The notes: generated by a model from the letters alone, not told the origin. Positions 19,110 through 27,703 are shown, numbered from the stretch's first letter. The stretch is DNA of 64,000 nt from Microbacterium sp. RU1D (GCF_900156435.1 NZ_FTPQ01000003.1:434001-498000), one strand, 5' to 3'. Made by a program: numbers and translations.

Positions 19110-20813
19110 ATGACCCTCATCGACACCTCTCGCTCACCCAGCACCGCGACCCCGCCGACCATGACGACCGGTCCCCGCACGCATACCGACAGGTCCCGGA
19201 TGCCGAGCCCCTCGACATCCGTGCCGCACCTGCGTCTCGAGCGCCCCCTCGACGGACGGGACGCCGAGATCCTCACACCCGCGGCGATCGCATTCCTCAC
19301 CGAGCTGCACGACCGCTTCGCCCGCCGCCGGCACGACCGACTGGCCGCGCGCTTGCGTCGTCGATTCGAGATCGGCACGGGCGACGACCCGCACTTCCGC
19401 GCCGACACCGCTCACATCCGCGACGACCCGTCGTGGCGCGTGGCGGGTGCCGGCCCCGGCCTGGAGGACCGCCGCGTCGAGATCACCGGACCCACCGATC
19501 CGAAGATGACGGTCAACGCACTCAACTCCGGCGCGCGCGTGTGGCTGGCCGACCAGGAGGACGCCACGAGCCCCACCTGGCGCAACGTCATCGGCGGACA
19601 GCTGTCGCTGTTCGACGCGATCCGCGGGCAGCTGTCGTTCACGAGCCCCGAGGGCAAGCGCTACGAGGTCACCGCCGATCGCACCCCGACGATCGTGATG
19701 CGCCCCCGCGGCTGGCACCTGCCCGAGAAGCACGTGACGTTCGTCGATCGTGCGGGCCGGGAGCTGCCGGCATCCGGATCGCTCGTCGACTACGGGCTCT
19801 ACGTGTTCCACAACGCGCACGCTCTGATCACCGCGGGCCGGGGGCCGTACTTCTACCTGCCGAAGATCGAGTCGGCCGAGGAGGCGCGGTTGTGGGACGA
19901 CGTGTTCTCGTTCACCGAGGAGCGCCTGGGCCTGACGCACGGCACGATTCGCGCGACCGTGCTCATCGAGACGCTGCCGGCGGCGTTCGAGATGGAAGAG
20001 ATCCTCTTCGCCCTCCGCGACCACTGCGCGGGCCTGAACGCCGGGCGCTGGGACTACATCTTCTCGATCATCAAGACCTACCGGGGGCGCGGGGCGCGGT
20101 TCGTCCTCCCCGACCGCAGCGAGGTCACGATGACGGTGCCGTTCATGCGGGCCTACACCGAACTGCTCGTGCAGACCTGTCACAAGCGGGGCGCCTACGC
20201 GATCGGCGGCATGAGCGCCTTCATCCCCAACCGGCGCCGCCCGGACGTGACCGAGGCCGCCTTCGAGAAGGTCGCCGCCGACAAGCGGCGCGAGGCCCGT
20301 GACGGCTTCGACGGCACCTGGGTGGCTCATCCCGACCTCATCCCCGTGGCGCGCGCCGAGTTCGACGCGGTGCTCGGCGAGGAGCCCAACCAGCTCGCTC
20401 GGACCCACGAGGAGGTGTCGGTCGAACCGGCCGACCTGCTCGACGTGCGTATCGGACGCCCCGCGACCGCCGCGGGCGTGCGCGGCAACGTGTCGGTGGC
20501 GATCCGATACATCGAGGCGTGGCTGCGGGGCCTGGGCGCGGTCGCGATCGACGACCTCATGGAGGACGCCGCCACGGCCGAGATCTCGCGCTCGCAGATC
20601 TGGCAGTGGATCCACCAGGACCACGCCACCGCCGAGGGCACGCCGATCACCCGTGACTACGTGGAGGCGCTGGTGCAGGACGTGCTCGCCGACGCGCCCC
20701 GCGCAGACGGCGACCGGTTCGACGACGCCGCCGCGGTGTTCCGCGAGGTCGCGCTGCGCGAGGAGTTCCCGGCGTTCCTGACCCTGCCCGCGTACGCGAA
20801 GTACCTGGACTGA
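19110..20813 (+). CDS. aceB: Malate synthase A
   Basis: Malate synthase condenses glyoxylate with acetyl-CoA to malate, completing the glyoxylate shunt. From the ATG at 19110 the protein has 567 residues; from an ATG at 19200 it has 537, closer to the usual 530-540 of the A form, and the first 30 residues are low-complexity, so the start is uncertain. Conserved blocks include DQEDATSPTWRN, GPYFYLPKIES, VLIETLPAAFEMEEIL with acid residues for Mg2+, and the DPSRNDY-like NAGRWDYIFS. A terminator follows at 20823. Confidence 0.95.
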   Translation: MTLIDTSRSPSTATPPTMTTGPRTHTDRSRMPSPSTSVPHLRLERPLDGRDAEILTPAAIAFLTELHDRFARRRHDRLAARLRRRFEIGTGDDPHFRADTAHIRDDPSWRVAGAGPGLEDRRVEITGPTDPKMTVNALNSGARVWLADQEDATSPTWRNVIGGQLSLFDAIRGQLSFTSPEGKRYEVTADRTPTIVMRPRGWHLPEKHVTFVDRAGRELPASGSLVDYGLYVFHNAHALITAGRGPYFYLPKIESAEEARLWDDVFSFTEERLGLTHGTIRATVLIETLPAAFEMEEILFALRDHCAGLNAGRWDYIFSIIKTYRGRGARFVLPDRSEVTMTVPFMRAYTELLVQTCHKRGAYAIGGMSAFIPNRRRPDVTEAAFEKVAADKRREARDGFDGTWVAHPDLIPVARAEFDAVLGEEPNQLARTHEEVSVEPADLLDVRIGRPATAAGVRGNVSVAIRYIEAWLRGLGAVAIDDLMEDAATAEISRSQIWQWIHQDHATAEGTPITRDYVEALVQDVLADAPRADGDRFDDAAAVFREVALREEFPAFLTLPAYAKYLD

Positions 20814-20822
20814 CCGGATGCC

Positions 20823-20853
20823 GAGGGGCCGGGGCCACGAGCCTCGGCCCCTC
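20823..20853 (+). terminator. Terminator after aceB
   Basis: GAGGGGCCG and CGGCCCCTC pair around a 13-nt loop, 9 bp after the aceB stop codon. Confidence 0.75.
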
Positions 20854-20982
20854 ACCCGTGTCCGCGGGGCCTGCCGCGGCCGGTGGCTCCCGCCATCGGG
20901 GACGCGCGCGAGTGCCGCTCGCCCGCCGCGCGTCAGCTGACGACTCGACCCCCGCGCGCCTCCCCCTGCCGCGGCCCCGCCG

Positions 20983-22278
20983 TCAGGGCCGCGCCGGGTC
21001 GATCGGCGCGAACGGGCGCAGGCTCTCGCGCGACGTGAGCTTGGACGCTGCGAGCGACCCCGCGACGGCGAGGAAGATCGGCAGCAGCAGGTCGAAGCCG
21101 GTGTTCGTGAACTCGATGATGAGGGCGATCGCGGTGAACGGAGCCCGCATGTTGGAGGCCAGGAACGCCGCCGCCGCGACGATCGCGAGCGCCGTGCCGT
21201 CGGCACCGGGCCACACGAACGCCCACCCGGCCGCCGCCGCGGCCCCGAGGGCCGCGCCGATCGCGACCGAGGGCTGCAGCGTGCCGCCGATCGCGCCCGA
21301 TCCCAGCGACACTGCGGTCGCGACGTACTTGAGCACGGCGAGCGCGATGAGCAGCAGCGCGGGCTGCGACAGGTCGAAGCCGGCGGTGGCGAGGGCGCGC
21401 CCGTTGCCGAGGATGAGCGGGAAGGCCGCCCCGAGCGCGCCCACGGCGGTGAAGGTCACGGGCAGAGCGACGAGCAGCTTCCACCCCTCGGGACGGAAGC
21501 GGGCGAGCTTCTTCGTCACCGCGGCGAAGCTCGTCGCCCCCCACCCCATGAGCGGCCCGATGAGGATCGCGGCGACGATGAGCGACGCGTTCACCTCGAC
21601 CGAGCCCACCGAGTAGAGCGAACCGTCTCCCACGAGCGGCCGTGCGACGAGGGTCGCGATGGTGCTGACCGTCAGCGCCACGACCGCCGCGCCCACGCTG
21701 AGCTGCGCGAGCAGGATCTCCACGGCGAAGAGGGCGCCCGCCAGCGGCACGTTGTAGACGGCGGCGAGACCCGCCCCCGCGGCCGAGGCGATGAGGATGC
21801 GGCACCACCGCGCGTCGAGGCCGAACCACCGCACGACCTTGGAGCTCGCCATCGCCGACAGCTCGCGGGGGGCGACCTCTTTGCCGATGGACGCCCCCAT
21901 GGCGACCGAGCCCACCTGGATGACGGTGTCGGCGAGCGTCTCCCACCACGGCATCCGGGCTCCGTCGACGCCCTGCTCGACCGTGGCGAGCTTGCGCCCG
22001 AAGCGGCGCAGCAGGTACCAGCCGACGGCGGCGATCACGCCCGCGCCGCCGACCGTGACGATCGGCAGCCACCAGGTCCCGGGGTAGGCGAGGCCGTCGA
22101 GGAACGGCCCCTCCTCGTCGCCCCACACGAGGTGCTCGAGGCTGTGCACGATCCACACGAGCAGGAGCACCGCGAGACCCGTGGTCACGCCGACGATGAG
22201 GGTCGCGATCCCCAGTCGCGCGAGGGTCGCGAATCCGCGTCGACGGGAGCGCAGGGGCGTGGCGGTCTGAGCGGTCAC
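20983..22278 (-). CDS. ClC-family chloride channel/antiporter
   Basis: This 431-residue membrane protein has about ten to twelve hydrophobic helices of the voltage-gated chloride channel family. The anion-filter region reads SIGKEVAPREL, so the gating glutamate is kept, but the usual G(K/R)EGP is replaced by GKEVAP and I find no GSGIP motif. SGAIGGTLQPSVAIGAALG matches the later filter region. The second of two tandem GTG codons (22276-22278) is chosen because TAGCGT lies six bases upstream, a leaderless layout. Chloride, nitrate or fluoride specificity cannot be decided. Confidence 0.88.
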   Translation of the reverse strand: MTAQTATPLRSRRRGFATLARLGIATLIVGVTTGLAVLLLVWIVHSLEHLVWGDEEGPFLDGLAYPGTWWLPIVTVGGAGVIAAVGWYLLRRFGRKLATVEQGVDGARMPWWETLADTVIQVGSVAMGASIGKEVAPRELSAMASSKVVRWFGLDARWCRILIASAAGAGLAAVYNVPLAGALFAVEILLAQLSVGAAVVALTVSTIATLVARPLVGDGSLYSVGSVEVNASLIVAAILIGPLMGWGATSFAAVTKKLARFRPEGWKLLVALPVTFTAVGALGAAFPLILGNGRALATAGFDLSQPALLLIALAVLKYVATAVSLGSGAIGGTLQPSVAIGAALGAAAAAGWAFVWPGADGTALAIVAAAAFLASNMRAPFTAIALIIEFTNTGFDLLLPIFLAVAGSLAASKLTSRESLRPFAPIDPARP

Positions 22279-22284
22279 CACGCC

Positions 22285-22290
22285 ACGCTA
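22285..22290 (-). promoter_or_regulatory. Predicted -10 box for the ClC gene
   Basis: TAGCGT on the minus strand is six bases before the GTG at 22278 and decides that start over the GTG at 22281. Confidence 0.45.
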
Positions 22291-22321
22291 ATCGACCCGT
22301 GTTTCGTGTTCCGACCGACGG

Positions 22322-22327
22322 TAGCCT
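22322..22327 (+). promoter_or_regulatory. Predicted -10 box for the small membrane gene
   Basis: TAGCCT is separated by six bases from the ATG at 22334 and no Shine-Dalgarno intervenes, so the transcript is probably leaderless. Confidence 0.45.
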
Positions 22328-22333
22328 GACCGC

Positions 22334-22657
22334 ATGACGCCCCCGCCGGTCGCCGTCCGCCGCCCCGCCGATGTGCTCGGCATCATCGCCGTGTGCGTGT
22401 CGGCCGTCGTGCTCCTGCCGACGATCGCGGTGTTCCTGGTCGGCCTCATCCCCGCGATGAACGCGATCTGGTGGCTGGGCATCGTGCTGCTCCCGCTCCT
22501 CGTGCTCGACGCCGTCGTCGTCCTCCTGCTCGCCGTGGTCGGTCTGATCGTCGCCGCACGCCGTGCGGGTCGGCGGGAGTGGTCGATCGCGGCGCTGGTG
22601 CTCGGCATCCTGATGCTCGTCCCGGCGGCGCTGGTGTGGGGTCCCTGGCCGTCATGA
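22334..22657 (+). CDS. Small hypothetical membrane protein
   Basis: A 107-residue protein with three hydrophobic segments (about residues 13-38, 43-71 and 83-103) and a short basic loop RRAGRREW between the second and third. I do not recognise the family. GC-rich third positions and a leaderless promoter support a real gene. It is divergent from the ClC gene and 39 bp before the aminotransferase gene, which has its own -10 box. Confidence 0.7.
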   Translation: MTPPPVAVRRPADVLGIIAVCVSAVVLLPTIAVFLVGLIPAMNAIWWLGIVLLPLLVLDAVVVLLLAVVGLIVAARRAGRREWSIAALVLGILMLVPAALVWGPWPS

Positions 22658-22683
22658 CCCTGGGGGCCGAAGCGCGGAAACAC

Positions 22684-22689
22684 TAGGCT
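22684..22689 (+). promoter_or_regulatory. Predicted -10 box for the aminotransferase gene
   Basis: TAGGCT lies seven bases before the GTG start at 22697. Confidence 0.45.
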
Positions 22690-22696
22690 CTGACTC

Positions 22697-23896
22697 GTGA
22701 CTTCCCGCGCCCCGCTCTCCCGCAAGCTCTCCGCCATCGCCGAGTCCGCGACCCTGAAGGTCGACGCGAAGGCCAAGGCCCTCCAGGCCGCCGGCCGTCC
22801 CGTCATCTCGTACGCGGCCGGCGAGCCCGACTTCGCGACCCCGTCGTTCATCGTGGATGCCGCGGCGAAGGCGCTGCAGGATCGCAAGAACTACCGCTAC
22901 ACCCCCGCCGCCGGCCTGCCGGTGCTGCGCGAGGCGATCGCCGCCAAGACGCTGCGCGACTCGGGCCTGGAGGTCTCGCCCTCGCAGGTCATCGTGACAA
23001 ACGGCGGCAAGCAGTCGGTGTACCAGGCGTTCCAGACCGTGGTGAACCCCGGCGACGAGGTGCTGCTGCCCGCGCCGTACTGGACCACGTACCCCGAGGC
23101 CATCGCCCTCGCCGACGGCACGCCCGTCGAGGTGTTCGCCGGGGCCGACCAGGACTACAAGGTCACGGTCGCCCAGCTCGAGGCCGCGCGCACCGAGAAG
23201 ACCACCGTGCTGGTGTTCGTGTCGCCGTCGAACCCGACCGGCTCGGTCTACACCGCCGAGGAGACCGCCGAGATCGGCCGGTGGGCGCTCGAGCACGGCA
23301 TCTGGGTCATCACCGACGAGATCTACCAGAACCTCACCTACGAGGGCGTGCGCGCCGTCTCGATCGTCGAGGCCGTGCCCGAGCTCGCCGAGCAGACCAT
23401 CCTCGTCAACGGCGTCGCGAAGACCTACGCCATGACCGGATGGCGCGTGGGCTGGATGGTGGGCCCGGCGGATGCCATGAAGCTCGCCGGCAACCTCCAG
23501 TCGCACCTGACGAGCAACGTCAACAACGTCGCGCAGATCGCCGCCGCCGAGGCCCTCACCGGACCGCAGGACGAGGCCGAGCAGTTCCGCCTCGCCTTCG
23601 ACCGCCGCCGGCAGCTGATCGTCTCGGAGCTGTCGAAGATCGACGGCGTGCAGGTGCCCAACCCGCTCGGCGCGTTCTACGTGTACCCCGACGTGCAGGG
23701 CCTGCTGAACCGCTCGTGGGGCGGCGTCACGCCGACCACCTCGCTCGAGCTCGCCGACCTGATCCTCGAGCAGGCCGAGGTGGCCGTGGTCCCCGGCGAG
23801 GCGTTCGGCCCGAGCGGCTACCTGCGGCTGTCGTACGCCCTCGGCGACGACCAGCTCCTCGAGGGCGTGCAGCGCCTGCAGCGCCTGTTCGGCTGA
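22697..23896 (+). CDS. aspC: Aspartate-type PLP aminotransferase
   Basis: A 399-residue class I aminotransferase that moves an amino group between aspartate (or another amino acid) and 2-oxoglutarate. It shows [13 protein letters not shown] at residues 35-47, the [11 protein letters not shown] loop near 177, the PLP aspartate/tyrosine in [13 protein letters not shown] near 205 and the Schiff-base lysine in [16 protein letters not shown] near 238. It begins with GTG on a leaderless-type promoter. Together with murB and the MaoC genes it represents the block that in relatives lies close to tRNA-Trp and secE. Confidence 0.93.
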   Translation: MTSRAPLSRKLSAIAESATLKVDAKAKALQAAGRPVISYAAGEPDFATPSFIVDAAAKALQDRKNYRYTPAAGLPVLREAIAAKTLRDSGLEVSPSQVIVTNGGKQSVYQAFQTVVNPGDEVLLPAPYWTTYPEAIALADGTPVEVFAGADQDYKVTVAQLEAARTEKTTVLVFVSPSNPTGSVYTAEETAEIGRWALEHGIWVITDEIYQNLTYEGVRAVSIVEAVPELAEQTILVNGVAKTYAMTGWRVGWMVGPADAMKLAGNLQSHLTSNVNNVAQIAAAEALTGPQDEAEQFRLAFDRRRQLIVSELSKIDGVQVPNPLGAFYVYPDVQGLLNRSWGGVTPTTSLELADLILEQAEVAVVPGEAFGPSGYLRLSYALGDDQLLEGVQRLQRLFG

Positions 23897-23902
23897 GCCC
23901 GG

Positions 23903-23965
23903 CGCGAGTCGCCAGATTTCGTCGCCTTCGAGCCCTCCGGAGCGACAACTTCTGGCAACTCGCGC
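23903..23965. repeat. Palindromic element, GAGTCGCCAGA family, copy A
   Basis: CGCGAGTCGCCAGA and TCTGGCAACTCGCGCG form the outer stem, with inner GTCGC / GCGAC arms and a TTCG-containing loop. It begins six bases after the aminotransferase stop and precedes the DUF559 remnant. Confidence 0.85.
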
Positions 23966-24030
23966 GTATCCGGCGAGGCGGCTGGGGATAAGTCCGCGTC
24001 GGGATGCGGGCTGTGGGGCAAGATCGACGG

Positions 24031-24414
24031 ATGCCGGCGCACGCGCGACCTGAAGGACCCACTGCCGCGTTCACCGTCGCCGAGGCCGCGGCGCACGGGC
24101 TCACACCGAGCGCGTTGCGCTCGAAGACGTGGTCGGCCCCCACCACGGCATCCCGACCAGTCGCGACGCGTCGGACCGAGAACGCCGGGCCGCACTCCTC
24201 CGCACGGGTGGATCTCCTCTATCGGTTCGCGCGGCAGATCATCGAATACGACGGTGATCACCATCGCGATCCGGACCAATGGAGCCGCGACCGGGTGCGC
24301 CGCGCAGAGCTGGAACCCCTCGGATACCGCACGACGATCGTGACGCGCCGAGATTTCGACGACCCGACGATGCTCAGTGCGCGCATCCGACGTTTGCTCG
24401 CCGCATCCGCGTGA
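24031..24414 (+). pseudogene. Internally deleted DUF559/AbiEi-like gene
   Basis: The 127-residue frame has a DUF559 N-terminus (AAFTVAEAAAHGLTPSALRS, a winged-helix start) joined directly to the C-terminal PD-(D/E)XK-like part (RVDLLYRFARQIIEYDGDHH then RRAELEPLGY). About 150 residues found in full-length members, including the one at 4115-5074, are missing in between. The catalytic D...E-x-D residues remain. CAAGAT six bases before the ATG at 24031 could still promote it. It lies between palindromic copies A and B, its stop codon inside copy B. It is either a decayed remnant or a miniature nuclease. Confidence 0.7.
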
Positions 24415-24473
24415 GATGCCAAACCTTGTCGCTTCGGAGGACGTTCAGGCGACAGATTCTGGCGACTCGCGCG
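24408..24473. repeat. Palindromic element, GAGTCGCCAGA family, copy B
   Basis: CGCGTGAGATGCCA on the left and TCTGGCGACTCGCGCG on the right pair imperfectly, with inner TTGTCGCTTCGG and GGCGACAGA arms. It ends 12 bp before the murB stop codon. Confidence 0.85.
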
Positions 24474-24485
24474 GAAGGGGACGGG

Positions 24486-25622
24486 CTACAACTCGACGTT
24501 CACCAGCACCGGCTCGGGCTGCAGCAGCAGACCGAACTCGGACTGCACGCGCTGCTGCACGAAACGGGCGAGCTGGGCGATCTCGGCAGCCGTCGCCTCG
24601 CCGCGGTTGGTCAGGGCCAGCGTGTGCTTGGTCGAGAGGCCGGCGCGCGAGCGCGGGAAGCGGAACCCGCGCGACAGCCCGGCGTTCTCGATCAGCCACG
24701 CGGCGCTCACCTTGACCTGGCGGTTCTCGACCGGCGGCGGGGGCAGGATGCCGTCGAACGCGGCGAGCGGGATCACTGTCACCGCATCGAGGGCCGGTCC
24801 CATCGGCCACTTCGGGCACGCCTCGGGGAGGGTGCGCGCGAACGCCTCGGAGACGATGGCGTTCTGGAAGAACGAACCGGCGCTCCAGGTGTCGGGGTCT
24901 TCGGCGTCGAGGACCATGCCCTTGCGAGCGCGCGTGGCGAGGACGTGGTCGCGGATCCATCGCAGCGACACGGCCTGGTCGGCTTCGAGTCCGAGGGCGC
25001 CGCGCAGCTGCTCCCCCGCGATCGGCCGCTCGTCGGTGCCGACGCGCTCGAGTTCGAGGGTGACCGACAGGATGACAGCGGAGCGCTCGGGCACCGAGCC
25101 GTAGTGCTGCTTGAGCACCGAGGTGCGGAAGCCCAGGCCCAACTCGGGCGCCGGGACGGTCGACACCTCGCCGGTGGCCTCGTCGATCACCTCGACCTCG
25201 ACGAGCGTCTGGACGATCTCCTGCCCGTACGCGCCGACGTTCTGCACGGGCGCCGCGCCGACGGTGCCCGGGATGCCGGACATCGCCTCGATGCCGGCGT
25301 ACCCCCGTGCGACCGTCTCGGCGACGAGGGCGTCCCAGTCGTGCCCTGCCTGCACCCGCAGCCGGACGGTCTCGGAACGCGAGCCGGGGAGTTCCTCGAT
25401 GCCGGACGTGCGCACGCGGATGACCGTACCGTCGAACGGCTCGTCGCCGACGAACAGGTTGGATCCGCCGCCGAGCACGAACCACGGCTCGCCGACGGAC
25501 CATGCCTCGCGCAGAGCCGAGATCAGCTCGTCGGCGGTGTGCGCCTCGACGAGACGGGCGGGTTCGCCGCCGGTGCGCAGCGTGGTGAGCTGCGACAGCG
25601 GGACCGGAGCGACCTCGGGCAT
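24486..25622 (-). CDS. murB: UDP-N-acetylmuramate dehydrogenase
   Basis: MurB reduces UDP-GlcNAc-enolpyruvate to UDP-MurNAc with NADPH and FAD in the cytoplasm, the second committed step of peptidoglycan precursor synthesis. The 378-residue protein has the FAD-binding LGGGSNLFV near residue 50, EAMSGIPGTVGAAPVQNVGAYG near 113 (split at GIPGTVGA), the catalytic serine region SAGSFFQNAI and PAAWLIE-like SAAWLIENAG. The start overlaps the preceding dehydratase stop by one base (TGATG), so it is in an operon with the two MaoC proteins. Confidence 0.96.
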   Translation of the reverse strand: MPEVAPVPLSQLTTLRTGGEPARLVEAHTADELISALREAWSVGEPWFVLGGGSNLFVGDEPFDGTVIRVRTSGIEELPGSRSETVRLRVQAGHDWDALVAETVARGYAGIEAMSGIPGTVGAAPVQNVGAYGQEIVQTLVEVEVIDEATGEVSTVPAPELGLGFRTSVLKQHYGSVPERSAVILSVTLELERVGTDERPIAGEQLRGALGLEADQAVSLRWIRDHVLATRARKGMVLDAEDPDTWSAGSFFQNAIVSEAFARTLPEACPKWPMGPALDAVTVIPLAAFDGILPPPPVENRQVKVSAAWLIENAGLSRGFRFPRSRAGLSTKHTLALTNRGEATAAEIAQLARFVQQRVQSEFGLLLQPEPVLVNVEL

Positions 25623-26026
25623 CAGTGCAGCCGCACCCGCACCTGGGCCTTGCCGAGGACGGTGGTCTCGGCGAACGTCACGGTGAGGTCGATACGCGCG
25701 ATGTCGTCATCGACCGCTCCGACCTTCGCGCTCACGTGCAGGTCGGCCCCGGTCTCGGGGTCGACGACGACCGGGCGTGTGAAGCGCACGCCGTACTCGG
25801 CGATGCGTCCGCTGTCGCCCAGCGCCTCGGCGAGCGTGCCGACGGCGATGCCCATCGTGAGCATGCCGTGCGCGAGGACGCCCGGGAGGCCGACGGCCGC
25901 CGCGACATCGTCGCGGTAGTGGATGGGGTTGAAGTCTCCCGACGCCCCCGCGTAGCGCACGAGCGACTCGCGCGTGAGATGCACGGAACGCTCGGCGACG
26001 ACCTCGCCCACGGTGAACGCGCTCAT
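25622..26026 (-). CDS. MaoC/HadB-like dehydratase
   Basis: A 134-residue hot-dog protein with the MaoC hydratase signature: YAGASGDFNPIHYRDDVAAA at residues 26-45 supplies the catalytic Asp and His, and GVLAHGMLTMG follows. It resembles HadB of the (3R)-hydroxyacyl-ACP dehydratase. It overlaps the HadA-like gene by 4 nt and murB by 1 nt. In mycobacteria the hadABC genes lie just before tRNA-Trp and secE, so this block is the same ancestral neighbourhood, here moved about 19 kb away. Confidence 0.87.
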   Translation of the reverse strand: MSAFTVGEVVAERSVHLTRESLVRYAGASGDFNPIHYRDDVAAAVGLPGVLAHGMLTMGIAVGTLAEALGDSGRIAEYGVRFTRPVVVDPETGADLHVSAKVGAVDDDIARIDLTVTFAETTVLGKAQVRVRLH

Positions 26027-26472
26027 GCGCCGGCCTCCCCCGCGAGCAGGACGCTCGTCGTCGTCACGACGTGGGCGCCGGTGGCATCCACGATCTCCGC
26101 TTCGCTGGTGATCATCGCGTTGCCGCCCATCGACCGGATGCCGGTGACCGACAGCGTCGCGACCAGCTCGTCGCCTGCGACGATCGGGCGGGTGTAGCGG
26201 AAACGCTGTTCCGCGTGCACGAGCCTGGACAGCTCGATGCCGGACTCGGGGTCGCCCAGCAGCTGCTGGAGCGTGAGATCCTGCACCACCATCGCGAAGG
26301 TCGGCGGGGCCACGACGTCGTCGTAGCCGAGGGCGCGCGCGGCTTCGGGGTCGGAATGCTGCGGGGCGTCGGCGAAGACGGCGCGGGCGAACTCGCGCAC
26401 CTTTTCTCGACCGACGAGGTACGGCGCGGTCGGCGGGAAGACTCGGCCGACCAGTTCGGGGTTCACGGGCAC
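26023..26472 (-). CDS. MaoC N-terminal-type dehydratase (HadA-like)
   Basis: This 149-residue protein is the partner subunit of the HadB-like dehydratase. It shows VGREKVREFARAVF then the APPTFAMVVQDL stretch typical of the FAS1-type MaoC N-terminal domain, and lacks the catalytic DxNPIH found in its neighbour, as expected for the structural half of a heterodimer. It starts with GTG at 26472, six bases after a TAGACT box, and its stop overlaps the next start by 4 nt. Confidence 0.85.
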   Translation of the reverse strand: MPVNPELVGRVFPPTAPYLVGREKVREFARAVFADAPQHSDPEAARALGYDDVVAPPTFAMVVQDLTLQQLLGDPESGIELSRLVHAEQRFRYTRPIVAGDELVATLSVTGIRSMGGNAMITSEAEIVDATGAHVVTTTSVLLAGEAGA

Positions 26473-26478
26473 CGGATC

Positions 26479-26484
26479 AGTCTA
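26479..26484 (-). promoter_or_regulatory. Predicted -10 box for the had-like/murB operon
   Basis: TAGACT on the minus strand lies six bases before the GTG start at 26472, consistent with a leaderless transcript. Confidence 0.5.
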
Positions 26485-26639
26485 CCGACGGGTGGTCGCG
26501 CCCTCCCGGCCCGGCCGCGCTCCCGGCGCGGACGCGCTCCTCATCGCCCGCGAGCGACGGCGCACCGCGACGCCCACCGCCGGCGCGCGACGGCGGTTCT
26601 CAGACGCTCACCGCCCGTGGCCGGCGGGGTGTCGGACGC

Positions 26640-27455
26640 TCAGCGCTGGTGGCGACCGCGCACGGCCTTGACGGCGATCTGCGAGGCGATGAAGACGAGG
26701 AAGACCGAGAACAGCACGTTGGCGACGAACGGATCGACGGCCTTTGCGATCTGCGCACCCAGAGCGGTCGTGGCGCAGGCGGCCACGCCGACGCACGCCG
26801 CCGCGACGAGATCGACGTTCTTGCGGCGGAGGTTGCCGACCGTTCCCGACACGGCCGTGGGGATCATCATCAGCAGCGAGGTGCCCTTGGCGACGAGGTC
26901 ACTCGTGCCGAACAGCAGCAGGAGCGCGGGCACCACGATGATGCCACCGCCGACCCCGAGCAGCCCCGCCAGGATGCCGGTGATCACGCCGAGCACCGCG
27001 AGTCCCGGACCGGTGATCCAGGTGAGCACGAGATCGGCGTCGCGCGAGGGGATGACGAAGTACAGACTCACGATGACCGCGACGAGGAAGGCCACGAACG
27101 CCCACCGCAGCGCCGTCTGCGACAGCTTCGGCAGCAGCCACGTGCCGATCTGCGCCCCGCCGACGGCGCCCGCGGCGAGGATCAGCGCGGGCAGCCACGC
27201 GACATGGCCGTCGACGGCGTAGGTGATGACCCCGACGGATGCCGTGGGCACGATCGCCGCGAGCGAGGTGCCGGCCGCGAGACGCTGATCGAAGCCCAGC
27301 AGCAGCACGAGCAGCGGGACGATGACCGTGCCGCCCCCGACCCCGAACAGGCCCGACATCAGACCCGCGAGCAGTCCGACCCCGACGCAGACGAGGAAGA
27401 GGCGGGCGGTGCGGGGCGGACGGCCGATCACGGCCGGGGTGTTCTCGGGGGGCAC
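26640..27455 (-). CDS. TauE/SafE-family membrane exporter
   Basis: A 271-residue integral membrane protein with about eight helices and two internally repeated glycine-rich motifs, GLFGVGGGTVIVP near residue 36 and GLLGVGGGIIVVP near 165, the hallmark of the TauE/SafE (DUF81) anion-transporter family implicated in export of sulfite or sulfoacetate. The GTG at 27453-27455 (MPPENTPAVIG) is chosen because GGAG precedes it and the longer frame is not membrane-like. A terminator and a small ORF lie upstream on the same strand. Confidence 0.87.
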   Translation of the reverse strand: MPPENTPAVIGRPPRTARLFLVCVGVGLLAGLMSGLFGVGGGTVIVPLLVLLLGFDQRLAAGTSLAAIVPTASVGVITYAVDGHVAWLPALILAAGAVGGAQIGTWLLPKLSQTALRWAFVAFLVAVIVSLYFVIPSRDADLVLTWITGPGLAVLGVITGILAGLLGVGGGIIVVPALLLLFGTSDLVAKGTSLLMMIPTAVSGTVGNLRRKNVDLVAAACVGVAACATTALGAQIAKAVDPFVANVLFSVFLVFIASQIAVKAVRGRHQR

Positions 27456-27526
27456 GGGCTCCAGTCTCCCACCCTCCCCGCCCCTGCCGACCGCTCGGAG
27501 ACCGCGGCCGCCGGGAAAAAGAAAGC

Positions 27527-27563
27527 GGCCCCCGGTGGTCCGAAGCCGCGTCCACCGGGGGCC
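27527..27563 (-). terminator. Strong intrinsic terminator upstream of the TauE gene
   Basis: GGCCCCCGGTGG and CCACCGGGGGCC form a perfect 12-bp stem, and reading leftward it is followed by GCTTTCTTTTTCCC, a clear T-run. It lies 7 nt after the stop of a 26-codon ORF and 72 bp before the TauE start, so it ends a small transcript or acts as an attenuator. Confidence 0.85.
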
Positions 27564-27570
27564 GTCGCCC

Positions 27571-27651
27571 TCACAGGTCCAGCAGGACGGTGACCCGAAC
27601 ACCGGACTGCGACCACTCGCGTGAGGGTGCGACAGAAATGACGATAGACAC
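27571..27651 (-). CDS. Possible 26-residue small protein or leader peptide
   Basis: A GTG-initiated frame begins MSIVISVAPSREW and ends VTVLLDL before TGA. GGGGAG lies four or five bases upstream of the GTG, and the strong terminator follows seven bases after the stop, giving a self-contained small transcription unit. I do not recognise it. It may be a leader that controls the TauE exporter by attenuation or an independent small protein; evidence is positional. Confidence 0.4.
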   Translation of the reverse strand: MSIVISVAPSREWSQSGVRVTVLLDL

Positions 27652-27674
27652 CCCACTCCCCGCGGCCGCACCGG

Positions 27675-27703
27675 TTGACACTGATATCTAGAACTGCTAA
27701 TTA
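27675..27703 (+). promoter_or_regulatory. Candidate sigma-70-type promoter for the F420-reductase-like gene
   Basis: A consensus TTGACA is followed after exactly 17 bp by TAATTA, in a locally AT-rich stretch that stands out from its surroundings. It faces the gene starting at 27772. Confidence 0.55.

Noticed and set aside
24004..24030. Upstream ATG at 24004 as the start of the DUF559 remnant
   Set aside because: The ATG at 24031 has a CAAGAT box six bases before it and begins at the usual N-terminus; the upstream codons look like leader DNA.
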